Below the pieces are notes generated by a model. It was given only the letters and a program-made list of their open reading frames with translations. It was not told where the DNA came from and ran no database searches. Both the position numbers and the translations under genes were made by a program. From Microscilla marina ATCC 23134 (GTDB lineage Bacteria; Bacteroidota; Bacteroidia; Cytophagales; Microscillaceae), in assembly GCF_000169175.1 (NCBI RefSeq), contig NZ_AAWS01000055.1, positions 1 through 60,986 of the forward strand: a stretch of DNA of 60,986 nucleotides, in the 5' to 3' direction. The stretch's first letter is position 1. Every line of letters starts with the position of its first letter. Below are positions 17,949-26,420 of the stretch, piece after piece.

Positions 17949-19469
17949 TTATTCAAAAATAACCTTACAATCAGGCAACCAACTCGTAATGAGTGCCCTT
18001 TCTTTGGTAGAAATGGGGTTTCCTTTAAGATACAGCCATTTTAGTTTTTTTAGTTGAGCAATTTCAGGTGGGAGTTTGCTTATTTGATTGTTCTGTAGAT
18101 GTAAAGAAACAAGCCCAGTCATTTTTTTAATATCAGCCGGAATGCTTTTCAGACGATTGCTTTTCAAGTATAAATATTTTAATTGAGCCATTTGGGTAAG
18201 CACTTCTGGGAAGACTTCGAAAGAGTTATACCGACAAAACAGATGTGTTAGTTTTTTCAATTGAGCAAGGCTGGCTGGTAGTGTAGTCAAACGGTTACGG
18301 GTAAAATAAAGCCTGGCGAGGTGAGACAGGCGAGTAATGGATGAAGGTACTTTAGTGAGTCCACGATTGCGTAAATCGAGTTTAATCACACTATCAGGGT
18401 TTGTGAGCGCTATTGGTAAGGCAGACCGAGGATTGTTTTGGGCAACAGCAATAGGAGTGCTATTCAATGCCGCAAGCTTGTCATCATCATCACCTTCTGC
18501 CTCACTTTCATATTCGAGCATTTGCTTGTTTGCCAGTATAGCTTTGCTCAAGGCAAGAATGTTTTTACCATTAAAATCGCTTTGGTACAGTTGGTGGGCT
18601 TCTTGAAACAAACGGAGGGCATTGGCTCTATCTCCTTTTTCTATAGCTATTTTGCCCAAATATATTTTACAATATGCGATTGCTCGATGATTACCCGTGT
18701 TTGGCGAGCTTTTTATTTGTTTTAAAAAGTGACCAAAATCTTTTTGTGCTTCATCGTTTAAGTGAAGGTAATATTTGATCAAACCACTGATAAAATAAGA
18801 AACATAATGGGCATGGTTGGGAATAGAGAATTTGAAAGATGCAGGAGGTTCTTCCAGTTGGTGAGTAATTTGTTTTTTTACATTTACTACTTCTATCCAG
18901 CACGTCAGGCTTTCTTCCCCTGATTGAGCGTTGCGGTCGCCATAGACCACCAGCCCCCGATATTGGCAGGTTTTGGCAATGAGTTTATCCACCTCAAGCG
19001 CAGGTTTTGCCTTATTAAAAAAATAGTCATTGTATTTTTCTACGGCTACCTTGTTTTGGTATGCTAAAGGTACTCCTTGTTTGATCTTACTTACCAGTTT
19101 TACAGCAAAACTAGGGCGTTTTGGGTTAAAGTGTGCTACATCTACCCTAAATGCAGTTGTTTGAGGTTTACAAGGCACTTGTACGATGCTTGATTTTGGC
19201 AAAGCTTGTTGCATTGTTTTTTTACCACTTTTGCCCGAAAACTGAATTGCATACCAAGACACAACCAATACACCTATCATACCAACAAAACCACCTAGTT
19301 TTATATTATTAATAATAACCTTGTTGCCTTTTACCTGGTCTTTTTGGGTGTTTTCTATATTGACATTTCCACTCACCTGATTATGATTCAATTGGGTTTT
19401 TACTTTCCCTTGGTTGTGAGTGTTTCCGTTGTTTTGTTCTGGGTTAGGATTATTTGTGTAAGTACTCAT
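17949..19469 (-). CDS. Membrane-anchored TPR and LRR protein
   Basis: The 506-residue protein starts with an Asn/Gln-rich cytoplasmic tail. A single membrane helix (about residues 57-75) and a middle domain of about 140 residues follow. Helical TPR-like repeats lie near 215-320 (with ALRLFQEAHQLYQSD), then an acidic linker (EAEGDDDDK) and about five LRR units (365-490). The end, ITSWLPDCKVIFE, resembles the end of the LRR protein at 16749. The domain set suggests a membrane-tethered scaffold. It lies upstream of that LRR gene on the same strand, 279 bases away, probably transcribed separately. Partner unknown. Confidence 0.8.
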   Translation of the reverse strand: MSTYTNNPNPEQNNGNTHNQGKVKTQLNHNQVSGNVNIENTQKDQVKGNKVIINNIKLGGFVGMIGVLVVSWYAIQFSGKSGKKTMQQALPKSSIVQVPCKPQTTAFRVDVAHFNPKRPSFAVKLVSKIKQGVPLAYQNKVAVEKYNDYFFNKAKPALEVDKLIAKTCQYRGLVVYGDRNAQSGEESLTCWIEVVNVKKQITHQLEEPPASFKFSIPNHAHYVSYFISGLIKYYLHLNDEAQKDFGHFLKQIKSSPNTGNHRAIAYCKIYLGKIAIEKGDRANALRLFQEAHQLYQSDFNGKNILALSKAILANKQMLEYESEAEGDDDDKLAALNSTPIAVAQNNPRSALPIALTNPDSVIKLDLRNRGLTKVPSSITRLSHLARLYFTRNRLTTLPASLAQLKKLTHLFCRYNSFEVFPEVLTQMAQLKYLYLKSNRLKSIPADIKKMTGLVSLHLQNNQISKLPPEIAQLKKLKWLYLKGNPISTKERALITSWLPDCKVIFE

Positions 19470-19739
19470 AGTAAAGTATTTGGCTGTGATAGCATCATCA
19501 CCCTATAGAATGAATAGAGTTGCAATCTAACAGGAAAAGCGGATATAACCAGTTAAAGTTAGGCAATCATTTTTCACTTTTTTTGGCAAGGCATTACTTC
19601 TTTCTACAAAGTTATAACTCCTGAGAGTAACATTTCTCCTCACTACTAAGGATATGCAAAATAGTATTTTTTGAGGAGAAAAAAACGCTTGATTATCAAC
19701 TATTTGCGGTCAATTAATTCACCATTAATATTTACTGCA

Positions 19740-20183
19740 ATGACAATACCATCAGGTAAAATACCAAAAGCCCAGCCCAGCGATTGCCCTACGCTTATCA
19801 TTGATGAAGCATATCAGGTTTGGCTCTGTTACGAAGACTCCAAAGTAGAAGTTAAAATGACTCCTTTGTGCAAAGCCCTTTATTTGTTGTTTTGGCAAAA
19901 TCCTCAAGGCATTATTTTGTATGAGTTACATACTTATGAAAGCGAATTGCTAGAAATCTATAAGCACCTGAGCCCGCATCATAGCTATTGGTTGATGCAA
20001 GCCAACATCAACCGTTTGGTCAACAGATATAATAACTCTATCCACGAAAAACTGTCGCGAATAAAGCAAGTCTTTCTGAAATTGCTACCTGCCGATCAAG
20101 CAAAATATTTTTATATTGTAGGCAAACGAAGAGACGTAAAAAAGATAGTGTTTTGTAGTTTGCCTCCGGGGACATTTATTTGA
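19740..20183 (+). CDS. Conserved Bacteroidota hypothetical protein, 147 aa
   Basis: The ATG at 19740 is preferred over an upstream TTG at 19671. The protein carries a compact core CKALYLLFWQNPQGIILYEL followed by LLEIYKHLSPHHS and a repetitive IHEKLSRIKQVFLK, ending GKRRDVKKIVF. I recall this pattern from small uncharacterised Bacteroidetes proteins (typical text: ALYLLFLKHPQGI, IYKLIS, NSINEKCSRIKEAF). The central region could form a winged-helix-like or helical bundle domain. There is no signal peptide. It precedes the TetR gene at 20243 by 59 bases in the same direction. Function unknown. Confidence 0.6.
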   Translation: MTIPSGKIPKAQPSDCPTLIIDEAYQVWLCYEDSKVEVKMTPLCKALYLLFWQNPQGIILYELHTYESELLEIYKHLSPHHSYWLMQANINRLVNRYNNSIHEKLSRIKQVFLKLLPADQAKYFYIVGKRRDVKKIVFCSLPPGTFI

Positions 20184-20211
20184 GAAGCACATTATTTTTC
20201 AGTAAATTAGG

Positions 20212-20237
20212 TTTTTAAAATACTGATCGTTATAATA
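20212..20237. promoter_or_regulatory. TetR operator copy A (upstream of TetR gene)
   Basis: AAAATACTGATCGTTATA occurs 25 bases before the TetR start, with flanking A/T. It is the reverse complement of the core at 20921-20946. The position fits autorepression by the adjacent TetR protein. Confidence 0.7.
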
Positions 20238-20242
20238 GCGTT

Positions 20243-20851
20243 ATGGGTAAGAGTAAAAAGTTTTCGGACAGAGAAAAAACCAGGGCAGATATTATTCAAA
20301 AATCGGCAATCTTATTCAATAAAAAAGGCTATTTAAGCACTTCTATTGGCGATATTGAAAAATGTACTGGGTTTAGTCGAGGGAGCATTTACGGAAACTT
20401 TGACAGTAAAGAAGAAGTAGCACTAGAAGCGTTTAGGTATAATTTTCGTCAAATGTTTTCGGGCATCAAGGCAATGGTAGACGTTGCTACCACTGCCAAA
20501 GACAAATTATTGGCTTATCCACGTTACCACAGGCAACACCATCCATATTATATCAATAGGGGTGGTTGTGTGGTGCTCAACACCTCTGTAGATGCTGACG
20601 ACACCAACCCTGCCCTTAGTGCCAAAGCTGTGCAGTATATCGGAGTATGGGAAAAGTCAATCAACTATATACTTGATTTGGGCGAAACCCAAAACGAATG
20701 GAAAGCCCCCATCAACCGAAAGGCTTTTTTTGCACGCTTTGTTGGTTTAATTCAAGGAGGAATTTTTTTGACTAAAACCACCAGCGATGATGAGTATTTG
20801 TTGGGCAACCTTGCCTTGCTTGAAGAGTACATTGAAGATATGAGTAAATAA
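20243..20851 (+). CDS. TetR/AcrR-family regulator
   Basis: The 202-residue protein has a TetR DNA-binding domain: residues 14-31 IIQKSAILFNKKGY, then SIGDIEKCTGFSRGSIYGNF and a helix containing SKEEVALEAFR. The 130-residue ligand domain follows, ending EEYIEDMSK. Operator-like sequences of the same type occur before its own start and twice before the alpha/beta hydrolase gene at 20981, so it is likely to control itself and that gene. The group resembles AcrR-type sensors of hydrophobic compounds. Its inducer is unknown. The start at 20243 is the first ATG and gives a normal short arm. Confidence 0.88.
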   Translation: MGKSKKFSDREKTRADIIQKSAILFNKKGYLSTSIGDIEKCTGFSRGSIYGNFDSKEEVALEAFRYNFRQMFSGIKAMVDVATTAKDKLLAYPRYHRQHHPYYINRGGCVVLNTSVDADDTNPALSAKAVQYIGVWEKSINYILDLGETQNEWKAPINRKAFFARFVGLIQGGIFLTKTTSDDEYLLGNLALLEEYIEDMSK

Positions 20852-20862
20852 TTTTTTTTACA

Positions 20863-20890
20863 TTTTAAAATACCATTCAGTATTTTAAAA
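20863..20890. promoter_or_regulatory. TetR operator copy B (upstream of hydrolase)
   Basis: TTTTAAAATAC and GTATTTTAAAA form an 11-bp inverted repeat around CATTCA. It is the second of three sites in this locus and lies about 90 bases before the hydrolase start. Confidence 0.68.
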
Positions 20891-20920
20891 TAAAAGCTGA
20901 TACATAATATTTTTTTACGC

Positions 20921-20946
20921 TTTAAAATAACGATCAGTATTTTAAA
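20921..20946. promoter_or_regulatory. TetR operator copy C (upstream of hydrolase)
   Basis: The sequence TTTAAAATAACGATCAGTAT plus TTTAAA is the closest relative of copy A on the opposite strand (AAAATACTGATCGTTAT). It lies 34 bases before the hydrolase start. Confidence 0.72.
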
Positions 20947-20980
20947 CGCAAACACATTATAAACCTTAAAAAAGATAATA

Positions 20981-21847
20981 ATGAGCAATTTAAAATTACA
21001 ATTAATCAAAACCAGCCTAACCTTTGGCGCCTTATTTACACCTCACCGAGTAATGAATTACTTTTGGGACAAAATGTTTACTACCCATAAACGTAGCCTT
21101 AAACCACCACATACACAAATACTGGATGCTGCCAAAAAAGAACGTTTTGAAGTAACCTTGTTTAACAACGAGCCAGCTACCATTCATACTTATAGTTGGG
21201 GCACAGGCAAGCAAACCATACTTCTGTTGCACGGTTGGGAGTCAAAGGCAGCCGATTATTATAAGTTGATTCCTTTGTTGCTTCAGCAGGGATACAAAGT
21301 TTTGAGCCTCGATTTTCCAGCCCATGGCAGCTCCAACCAACTACAAACCAGTTTGCCTGAATTTATCAAAGTTGTGCGTCAGTATATGCAGGCTCATCTA
21401 GAAATAGAAACTATAGTTGCCCATTCGCTGGGAGGAACTGCTGCTGCTACCTGGTTAGGCGAACAAACGAATGCCAAGGTAAAGCAGTTGATAATGATCG
21501 GCAGCCCCATCATACCTAAAAACTTTTTTGAAGGAGCGTTCAATTTTTTTGGAGTGCGCCGCAAAGTCAGGACATTATTTTATGCCAAAGCTCACCGTAC
21601 TTTTGGCAAAGGGATAGAAGATTTTGCTCTTGCCAATGCTTTGACTACCACAAACCAAGCTACACAAGTGTATGGTATATATGATGTAAAAGATCGGGTG
21701 GTTTCAATTGACGAAGTAAAAACATATGCCAGCCAAAACCCCGCAGTACACATGCAGTATTTTGATGGAGTAGGACACCATCAAATGATTAAGCACCCAG
21801 AAGTTTTACAAGCTTGTCTGAGTATTTTGGCGCAAGCGCAAGCATAA
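20981..21847 (+). CDS. Alpha/beta hydrolase
   Basis: A 288-residue alpha/beta-hydrolase-fold protein. The oxyanion motif LLLHGWES, the nucleophile Ser149 in VAHSLGGTAAA, an acid in YGIYDVKDRVV and His in DGVGHHQMIK give a complete catalytic triad. There is no signal peptide, so it should act in the cytoplasm. The substrate class (ester, lactone or amide) is not evident. It lies 129 bases behind the TetR gene with two operator-like sites in between, so it is very likely the regulated target, perhaps degrading the inducer. Confidence 0.88.
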   Translation: MSNLKLQLIKTSLTFGALFTPHRVMNYFWDKMFTTHKRSLKPPHTQILDAAKKERFEVTLFNNEPATIHTYSWGTGKQTILLLHGWESKAADYYKLIPLLLQQGYKVLSLDFPAHGSSNQLQTSLPEFIKVVRQYMQAHLEIETIVAHSLGGTAAATWLGEQTNAKVKQLIMIGSPIIPKNFFEGAFNFFGVRRKVRTLFYAKAHRTFGKGIEDFALANALTTTNQATQVYGIYDVKDRVVSIDEVKTYASQNPAVHMQYFDGVGHHQMIKHPEVLQACLSILAQAQA

Positions 21848-21935
21848 AGTTATAGTGTAAAGTCAAGATTGCTTTACCAATTCTTAAAATTTAATCGTTA
21901 TTTTGACATTGTATTTTCACCTTGACTTTACTTTT

Positions 21936-23057
21936 ATGAAAAAAACTTTCCTATTCGCCCTGATTTCCTTTGTGTGGTGCTTCCATCAATTTTGTCAAGC
22001 TCAGACAGGCACTCAATTGGTGGAAGCCAATCAAAACGGGTTTTATTACCATGGTCGGATCAATTTTGCCAACCCTAAGGCTCCAGAGTTTTATTGGCCA
22101 GGTACTTCGGTTGATTTTATTTTTCGTGGAAGTAAACTACTTAAAATCTTATTGGAAGATGAAAAAGGAAAGAACTACTTCAATGTGATTTTGAATAACC
22201 AGCATACCAAACCCTATATACTTAAGTGCCAAAAAGGAAAAAAGAAGTATGCGGTGTACAACAATCTGGATGCTAGTAAAAGCTATTCGGTGAGTATCTT
22301 TAAGCGTACCGAAACTGATGAAGGTTACACAAAGTTTATGGGAATTGAGTTGGACAATGGAGCAAACCTTGCAATGGTGAAACGAGCCTACTCACCTCGG
22401 ATCGAGTTTTTTGGTAATTCGATTACTGTAGGCATGGGCAACGAAGACCCCACCGGGAGAGACAATATGAATCCAGCAAAAAAGAACAACTATTTATCGT
22501 ATGCAGCCATTACTGCAAGAGACTTGGGGCTTGACTATAGATGCACTGCCAAAAGTGGTATAGGAGTCATGGTAAGTTGGTATGACTTGATTATGCCCGA
22601 AATGTACAATCGTGTACACCCTGATAAACCAGCGTTAAAACACGACTTTAAGAGTTGGGTACCCGACATTGTGGTAGTGAATCTTTTTCAGAACGATAGT
22701 TGGTTGGTAAATATGACCAGAGACCCTAATCACAAAAAACGTTTTAAGCAGGGGAAACCCACTCCACAGCAAATTGTGCAGGCATACGTGAACTTTATTA
22801 GTAGCTTACGCAAGGTGTATCCTAAAGCTAAAATTGTGTGTACTTTGGGGTCAATGAACGCTGTAAGCCCAGGTAAGCCTTGGAAAGGCTATATTCAACA
22901 GGCAGTAAACCTAATGAAGAAATACTATAAAGATCAGCAATTGTATACCTTATTTTTTGCCTATAATAACCGCAAAATTGGGCATCCTACCGTGGCAGAT
23001 CATATTAAAATGGCTGATCAGCTCAAAAAGTTTTTGAAACAAAACATATTAAAATAA
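21936..23057 (+). CDS. Secreted CE2-like SGNH esterase
   Basis: The ATG at 21936 gives a signal peptide (MKKTFLFALISF to QAQ); the upstream TTG at 21903 does not. A beta-sandwich jelly-roll domain (about residues 25-150) precedes an SGNH hydrolase domain with the serine motif FFGNSITVGMG (Ser about 162), GxND-like NLFQNDSW and a C-terminal GHPTVADHIKMADQL that supplies the histidine. This two-domain order is that of carbohydrate esterase family 2, which removes acetyl groups from xylan or similar polymers. It would act in the periplasm or outside. It shares no operon with its neighbours. Confidence 0.85.
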   Translation: MKKTFLFALISFVWCFHQFCQAQTGTQLVEANQNGFYYHGRINFANPKAPEFYWPGTSVDFIFRGSKLLKILLEDEKGKNYFNVILNNQHTKPYILKCQKGKKKYAVYNNLDASKSYSVSIFKRTETDEGYTKFMGIELDNGANLAMVKRAYSPRIEFFGNSITVGMGNEDPTGRDNMNPAKKNNYLSYAAITARDLGLDYRCTAKSGIGVMVSWYDLIMPEMYNRVHPDKPALKHDFKSWVPDIVVVNLFQNDSWLVNMTRDPNHKKRFKQGKPTPQQIVQAYVNFISSLRKVYPKAKIVCTLGSMNAVSPGKPWKGYIQQAVNLMKKYYKDQQLYTLFFAYNNRKIGHPTVADHIKMADQLKKFLKQNILK

Positions 23058-23095
23058 AACCGTATATAGGCTAATGGTGATAAGCCTATCAGCCA

Positions 23096-23953
23096 TTAGT
23101 CTACATACAACCAGTTACTTTTGGTATACTCTTTTAGCCAAGGTGCATCTACCACTTCCAGGTGCAAGGGCTGGTCGGCTTCTACTGTCAGCAACAGCAT
23201 TGCTCCATAAGCCAAAGTCTCTTGTCTTTTGTACTCTAGCTCGGCTACCTTCACCGACTGAGTTACTTGGTTATTGTCTGGTTCCTGATGAAAAGGTTTG
23301 CCAGTGTGCCCGTAAAAATGGTATGTTGGACGCAATGCATCCAGTGCCGGGCGTAACTCTTTCATCCCATAGCCAGGGTCGGTCATATCGGTAGGCACAT
23401 CGTGCGAAATAAGTATATCTATAGTTGGCTTGGCGCTCAGGGTTTGTCTCAATTGACGACGTTCATAGGGTTGAATGAAAGTAGCATTGTCACGGTTTTT
23501 ACGATCGCCAGCTCGCCCAACCCCCAATACGTTCAGGGTGGCGTCTTCGTAGGTAAACTGTTGGACATGTCCCGATTTACACACAAAAACCCGTTTGTAA
23601 CAATCTACTGGAAACAGGGTTTGATCAGGACTTAATTGCTCCAACCCATCCAAAAACTCGTGATCTTCGTGGTTGCCCCTTACACATACCATCTGGCAAT
23701 CGGTTTTTTCTAACACTTCCTGGGCTTTTCGATGGGGAATAGTGAAATAATCGTGAAAACCCAGCTCGCTTCTGTCTCGTCTGGCAAAACGCAAGGTAGC
23801 AGTATCTAAGTGATCCAGTTCTGGAAATATACCCACATCACCACATTGTAAAATCAAGTCAATATTTTGCCCGGTTTCTCTTTGGTACCGTTCTACCAGC
23901 TTGAAGGCAAGCAAAAGTCGACCATGTAAATCGGCAAAAATAGCTACTTTCAT
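23096..23953 (-). CDS. Calcineurin-like metallophosphoesterase
   Basis: A 285-residue cytoplasmic protein of the calcineurin-like phosphoesterase fold. The metal-binding motifs appear in order: FADLHG (Asp8, His10), LQCGDVG, CVRGNHEDHEF, a later ISHDVP and FYGHTGKPFH. These give a two-metal centre for phosphomonoester or diester hydrolysis. The substrate is unknown. It is convergent with the CE2-like esterase gene, with a 38-base gap holding an imperfect hairpin, and divergent from the DUF3108 gene. Confidence 0.88.
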   Translation of the reverse strand: MKVAIFADLHGRLLLAFKLVERYQRETGQNIDLILQCGDVGIFPELDHLDTATLRFARRDRSELGFHDYFTIPHRKAQEVLEKTDCQMVCVRGNHEDHEFLDGLEQLSPDQTLFPVDCYKRVFVCKSGHVQQFTYEDATLNVLGVGRAGDRKNRDNATFIQPYERRQLRQTLSAKPTIDILISHDVPTDMTDPGYGMKELRPALDALRPTYHFYGHTGKPFHQEPDNNQVTQSVKVAELEYKRQETLAYGAMLLLTVEADQPLHLEVVDAPWLKEYTKSNWLYVD

Positions 23954-24353
23954 AATAATTGTATTTTGTGAAGTTAATTATTTATGTGTTCAAATGTTAT
24001 TTGCACAGCTTGGGTGTAAGTTTGTGTCTTATTACCATAAAGTGACCCAGAAAAAAAGCAAAGGTGAGTTCACAGAATAAAAGTGCAAAGTTATCATTAA
24101 AAATACCTTTGTTTGATTTAAATTAAGATTATTGTCTCATTTTAACTGTTGTAAACGTAAAGGTTTAAATAAAATGTAGTGTAAAACTGGGCAGAACAAA
24201 TTGCCAAAATTTACCCTTCGGTAAAACAGTTTGAGCGAATTCTGGTGAACTTATGTATAAAAAGTCCCTACTTTAGTAGTCAATCCTGCGTTTAGAATAA
24301 TTGAAAAAACTCTTATTAAACCCTATACATTAGCTAATTAATTGATATACAAT
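23954..24353. other. Divergent intergenic region
   Basis: 400 bases between the metallophosphoesterase gene (minus) and the DUF3108 gene (plus). AT-rich, with no gene, repeat or operator that I can support; presumably both promoters lie here. Confidence 0.5.
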
Positions 24354-25196
24354 ATGAGAAAATTTGTAGCACTAGTAGTTTTTATCGGTGTAATTAGTGG
24401 CTTTATTACGCCAACTTACGATGGCTACCGTACCATAAAAAACGACGTGTTTAACCCTGGTGAACACCTGGAGTATATAGCACATTATGGACCTATCAAT
24501 GCGGGAGTAGGCATTGTTGATGTAAGTAAAAAACTGTTTTACCTTAATGGCAGACTTTGCTATAGAGTAGATGTTTTGGGTAAATCAGTGGGAGCCTTTG
24601 ATGCCATTACCCGGATACGTGACACTTGGCGTTCTTATATAGACACGTCGGCTTTTGTAAGCCATCGTTTTTATCGCCATATCGAAGAGACCGATTATCG
24701 TCGAGATGAACTTACTCATATAGAACCTTCCAAAAACAGAGCTACTATGCGTTATGAGCAATGGAAGGAAAAAAGAAATGGAGCTAAGTCTAAACTTGAA
24801 AAAGGGAACAAAGTTGTAGTGGTGCCAAGAAATGCCCAAGACATGATTAGTGGGTATTATTACCTGCGTATGTTAGATTTTAATTCTTTAAAACCAGGTC
24901 AGATTATTACGATTCCAGGATTTTTAGAAGACAAAATTTATGACCTTAAAATAAGGTACAAAGGAAAAAGTATAGCAAAAACTAAATTTGGGAAAATTCA
25001 TGCCCATAAATTGGTACCTATTATGCCTAAAAATGGGCTGTTTTCTGGTGAAAACTCGATTCGTTTTTGGGTATCAGACGATGGCAACAAAATACCTGTA
25101 AGAATAGAAGCCGATATGTTTATAGGCAAAGTAGTGATAGAAGTAAAGAGCTTCCGCAACTTGCGCCACAAATTTAACTTTAAAAAGAAGAAGTAA
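24354..25196 (+). CDS. DUF3108 periplasmic protein
   Basis: From the ATG at 24354 the protein is 280 residues with an N-terminal hydrophobic signal (MRKFVALVVFIGVISG). The upstream TTG at 24342 is a poorer start. The mature part has the DUF3108 pattern: GEHLEYIAHYGPINAG, LDV-like strands, ITRIRDTWRSYIDT with the Tyr/Thr-rich strand, DYRRDEL, then DMISGYYYLRML, and a C-terminal strand set with KVVIEVKSF. The family is periplasmic, beta-rich and of unknown role, often discussed with envelope or lipid handling. A terminator follows. Confidence 0.82.
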   Translation: MRKFVALVVFIGVISGFITPTYDGYRTIKNDVFNPGEHLEYIAHYGPINAGVGIVDVSKKLFYLNGRLCYRVDVLGKSVGAFDAITRIRDTWRSYIDTSAFVSHRFYRHIEETDYRRDELTHIEPSKNRATMRYEQWKEKRNGAKSKLEKGNKVVVVPRNAQDMISGYYYLRMLDFNSLKPGQIITIPGFLEDKIYDLKIRYKGKSIAKTKFGKIHAHKLVPIMPKNGLFSGENSIRFWVSDDGNKIPVRIEADMFIGKVVIEVKSFRNLRHKFNFKKKK

Positions 25197-25215
25197 TATT
25201 TTACCTCGTTTTGAC

Positions 25216-25255
25216 AAGCCCGGATGTTTAACCATAAACATTCGGGCTTTTTTTG
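25216..25255 (+). terminator. Terminator of the DUF3108 gene
   Basis: AGCCCGGATGTTTA pairs with TAAACATTCGGGCT around ACCA, followed by seven T. Stem of about 14 bp. Confidence 0.82.
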
Positions 25256-25406
25256 TGTGGCTAAAATTAAATATAAACAAAATGCCTCTGGCTTGGCAAC
25301 TCACCTGTCTTTATGATTTTACCCACAAAAGTAACCTGAGATTATGCTTGAGTTTTTGTAAGTTTGCTTGCCTTAAAATTGATCTATAACACTAAAACTA
25401 GAAAAA

Positions 25407-26078
25407 ATGCAAGGATTAAAATATACTGTAGACATTGTAATGTGCATTGATGCTACTGGAAGCATGCAACCCATCATTGATAAAGTGAAAAATAATGCCC
25501 TGAAGTTTTATGAAGACCTCAACCAGGTAATGGAAGAAAAAGGCAAGGCTATAGATACTTTGCGGGTAAGGTTGGTTGCTTTTAAAGATTACTATTATGA
25601 TGGAGAGGAGTCTATGAAGGCTTCAGAGTTTTTTGTTTTGCCTGATCAAAAAGAGGCATTTAAAAATTTTGTTGATGGCATTGAAGCCGACGGGGGGGGA
25701 GATGAGCCCGAAACTGGCTTGGAAGCAATAGCCCTTGCCATAAAGTCGCCCTGGAATAAAGTTGGCGATAAAAAACGACAAATTGTAGTAATGTGGACAG
25801 ATGCCAGTGTACATCCGCTTGAAAAAGATGCAGGGGCTAAGCCTACTCACTACCCAGCAGATATGCCTGGTAATTTTGATGATTTAACTGACTTGTGGGA
25901 TGGACAATATATGAACCGGGCAGCAAAGAGGCTGATTGTTTATGCACCAGATGCCTATGCTTGGACAGATATTGCTAACCACTGGGAAAATACGATTCAG
26001 TATCCTTCGAAAGCTGGTGAGGGGTTGAATGAGGTAGACTACCAAACAATTTTGGATGCTATAGCCAGCAGTGTATAA
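25407..26078 (+). CDS. von Willebrand factor A domain protein
   Basis: A 223-residue single-domain vWA protein without signal peptide. The MIDAS metal site reads CIDATGSM (Asp15, Thr17, Ser19). Later MIDAS positions fall in the GGGDEPETG region and in VVMWTDASVHP. It resembles the free-standing cytoplasmic vWA proteins of tellurite-resistance and related signalling loci more than secreted adhesins. It is followed by 342 bases and then by the STAND NTPase gene, which leads into the eCIS locus. It may form part of the same signalling module. Partner unknown. Confidence 0.8.
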   Translation: MQGLKYTVDIVMCIDATGSMQPIIDKVKNNALKFYEDLNQVMEEKGKAIDTLRVRLVAFKDYYYDGEESMKASEFFVLPDQKEAFKNFVDGIEADGGGDEPETGLEAIALAIKSPWNKVGDKKRQIVVMWTDASVHPLEKDAGAKPTHYPADMPGNFDDLTDLWDGQYMNRAAKRLIVYAPDAYAWTDIANHWENTIQYPSKAGEGLNEVDYQTILDAIASSV

Positions 26079-26420
26079 TAAAAATGAGTACAAAAGAGTA
26101 GAAGGTGTCTTTACTAATTGTATAATACACCGTTGCGGTAACTCTTCTGGTGGTGATCTATTACAACTTATAAGTAAAAAAAGTTTTTTAAACTTAAAAA
26201 AAACCAGGTTAGACACAGTTTTTGCATGTAGTAAGAGATGCAAAATTGAAGAGTTATATACAAGTATTAGTTTTTTGCTAATTTTAACCCGTAAATTCTT
26301 TTTTTTGTGGTAAATTTGCCAATGCTATTTTAAAACTGACCAAAAGTTTTCTTTTTCTTGTACATAATAAAATCAGGTACATCAAAGTAACTAACAGATC
26401 AAATAAGTAAGTTTATTATC
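26079..26420. other. Intergenic region before the STAND gene
   Basis: 342 bases with no coding sequence that I trust; the open frame 26071-26313 overlaps the end of the vWA gene and has no recognisable product. Probably carries the promoter of the STAND NTPase gene. Confidence 0.5.

Noticed and set aside
26071-26313. 80-residue open frame after the vWA gene
   Set aside because: Overlaps the end of the vWA gene in another frame, no family features.
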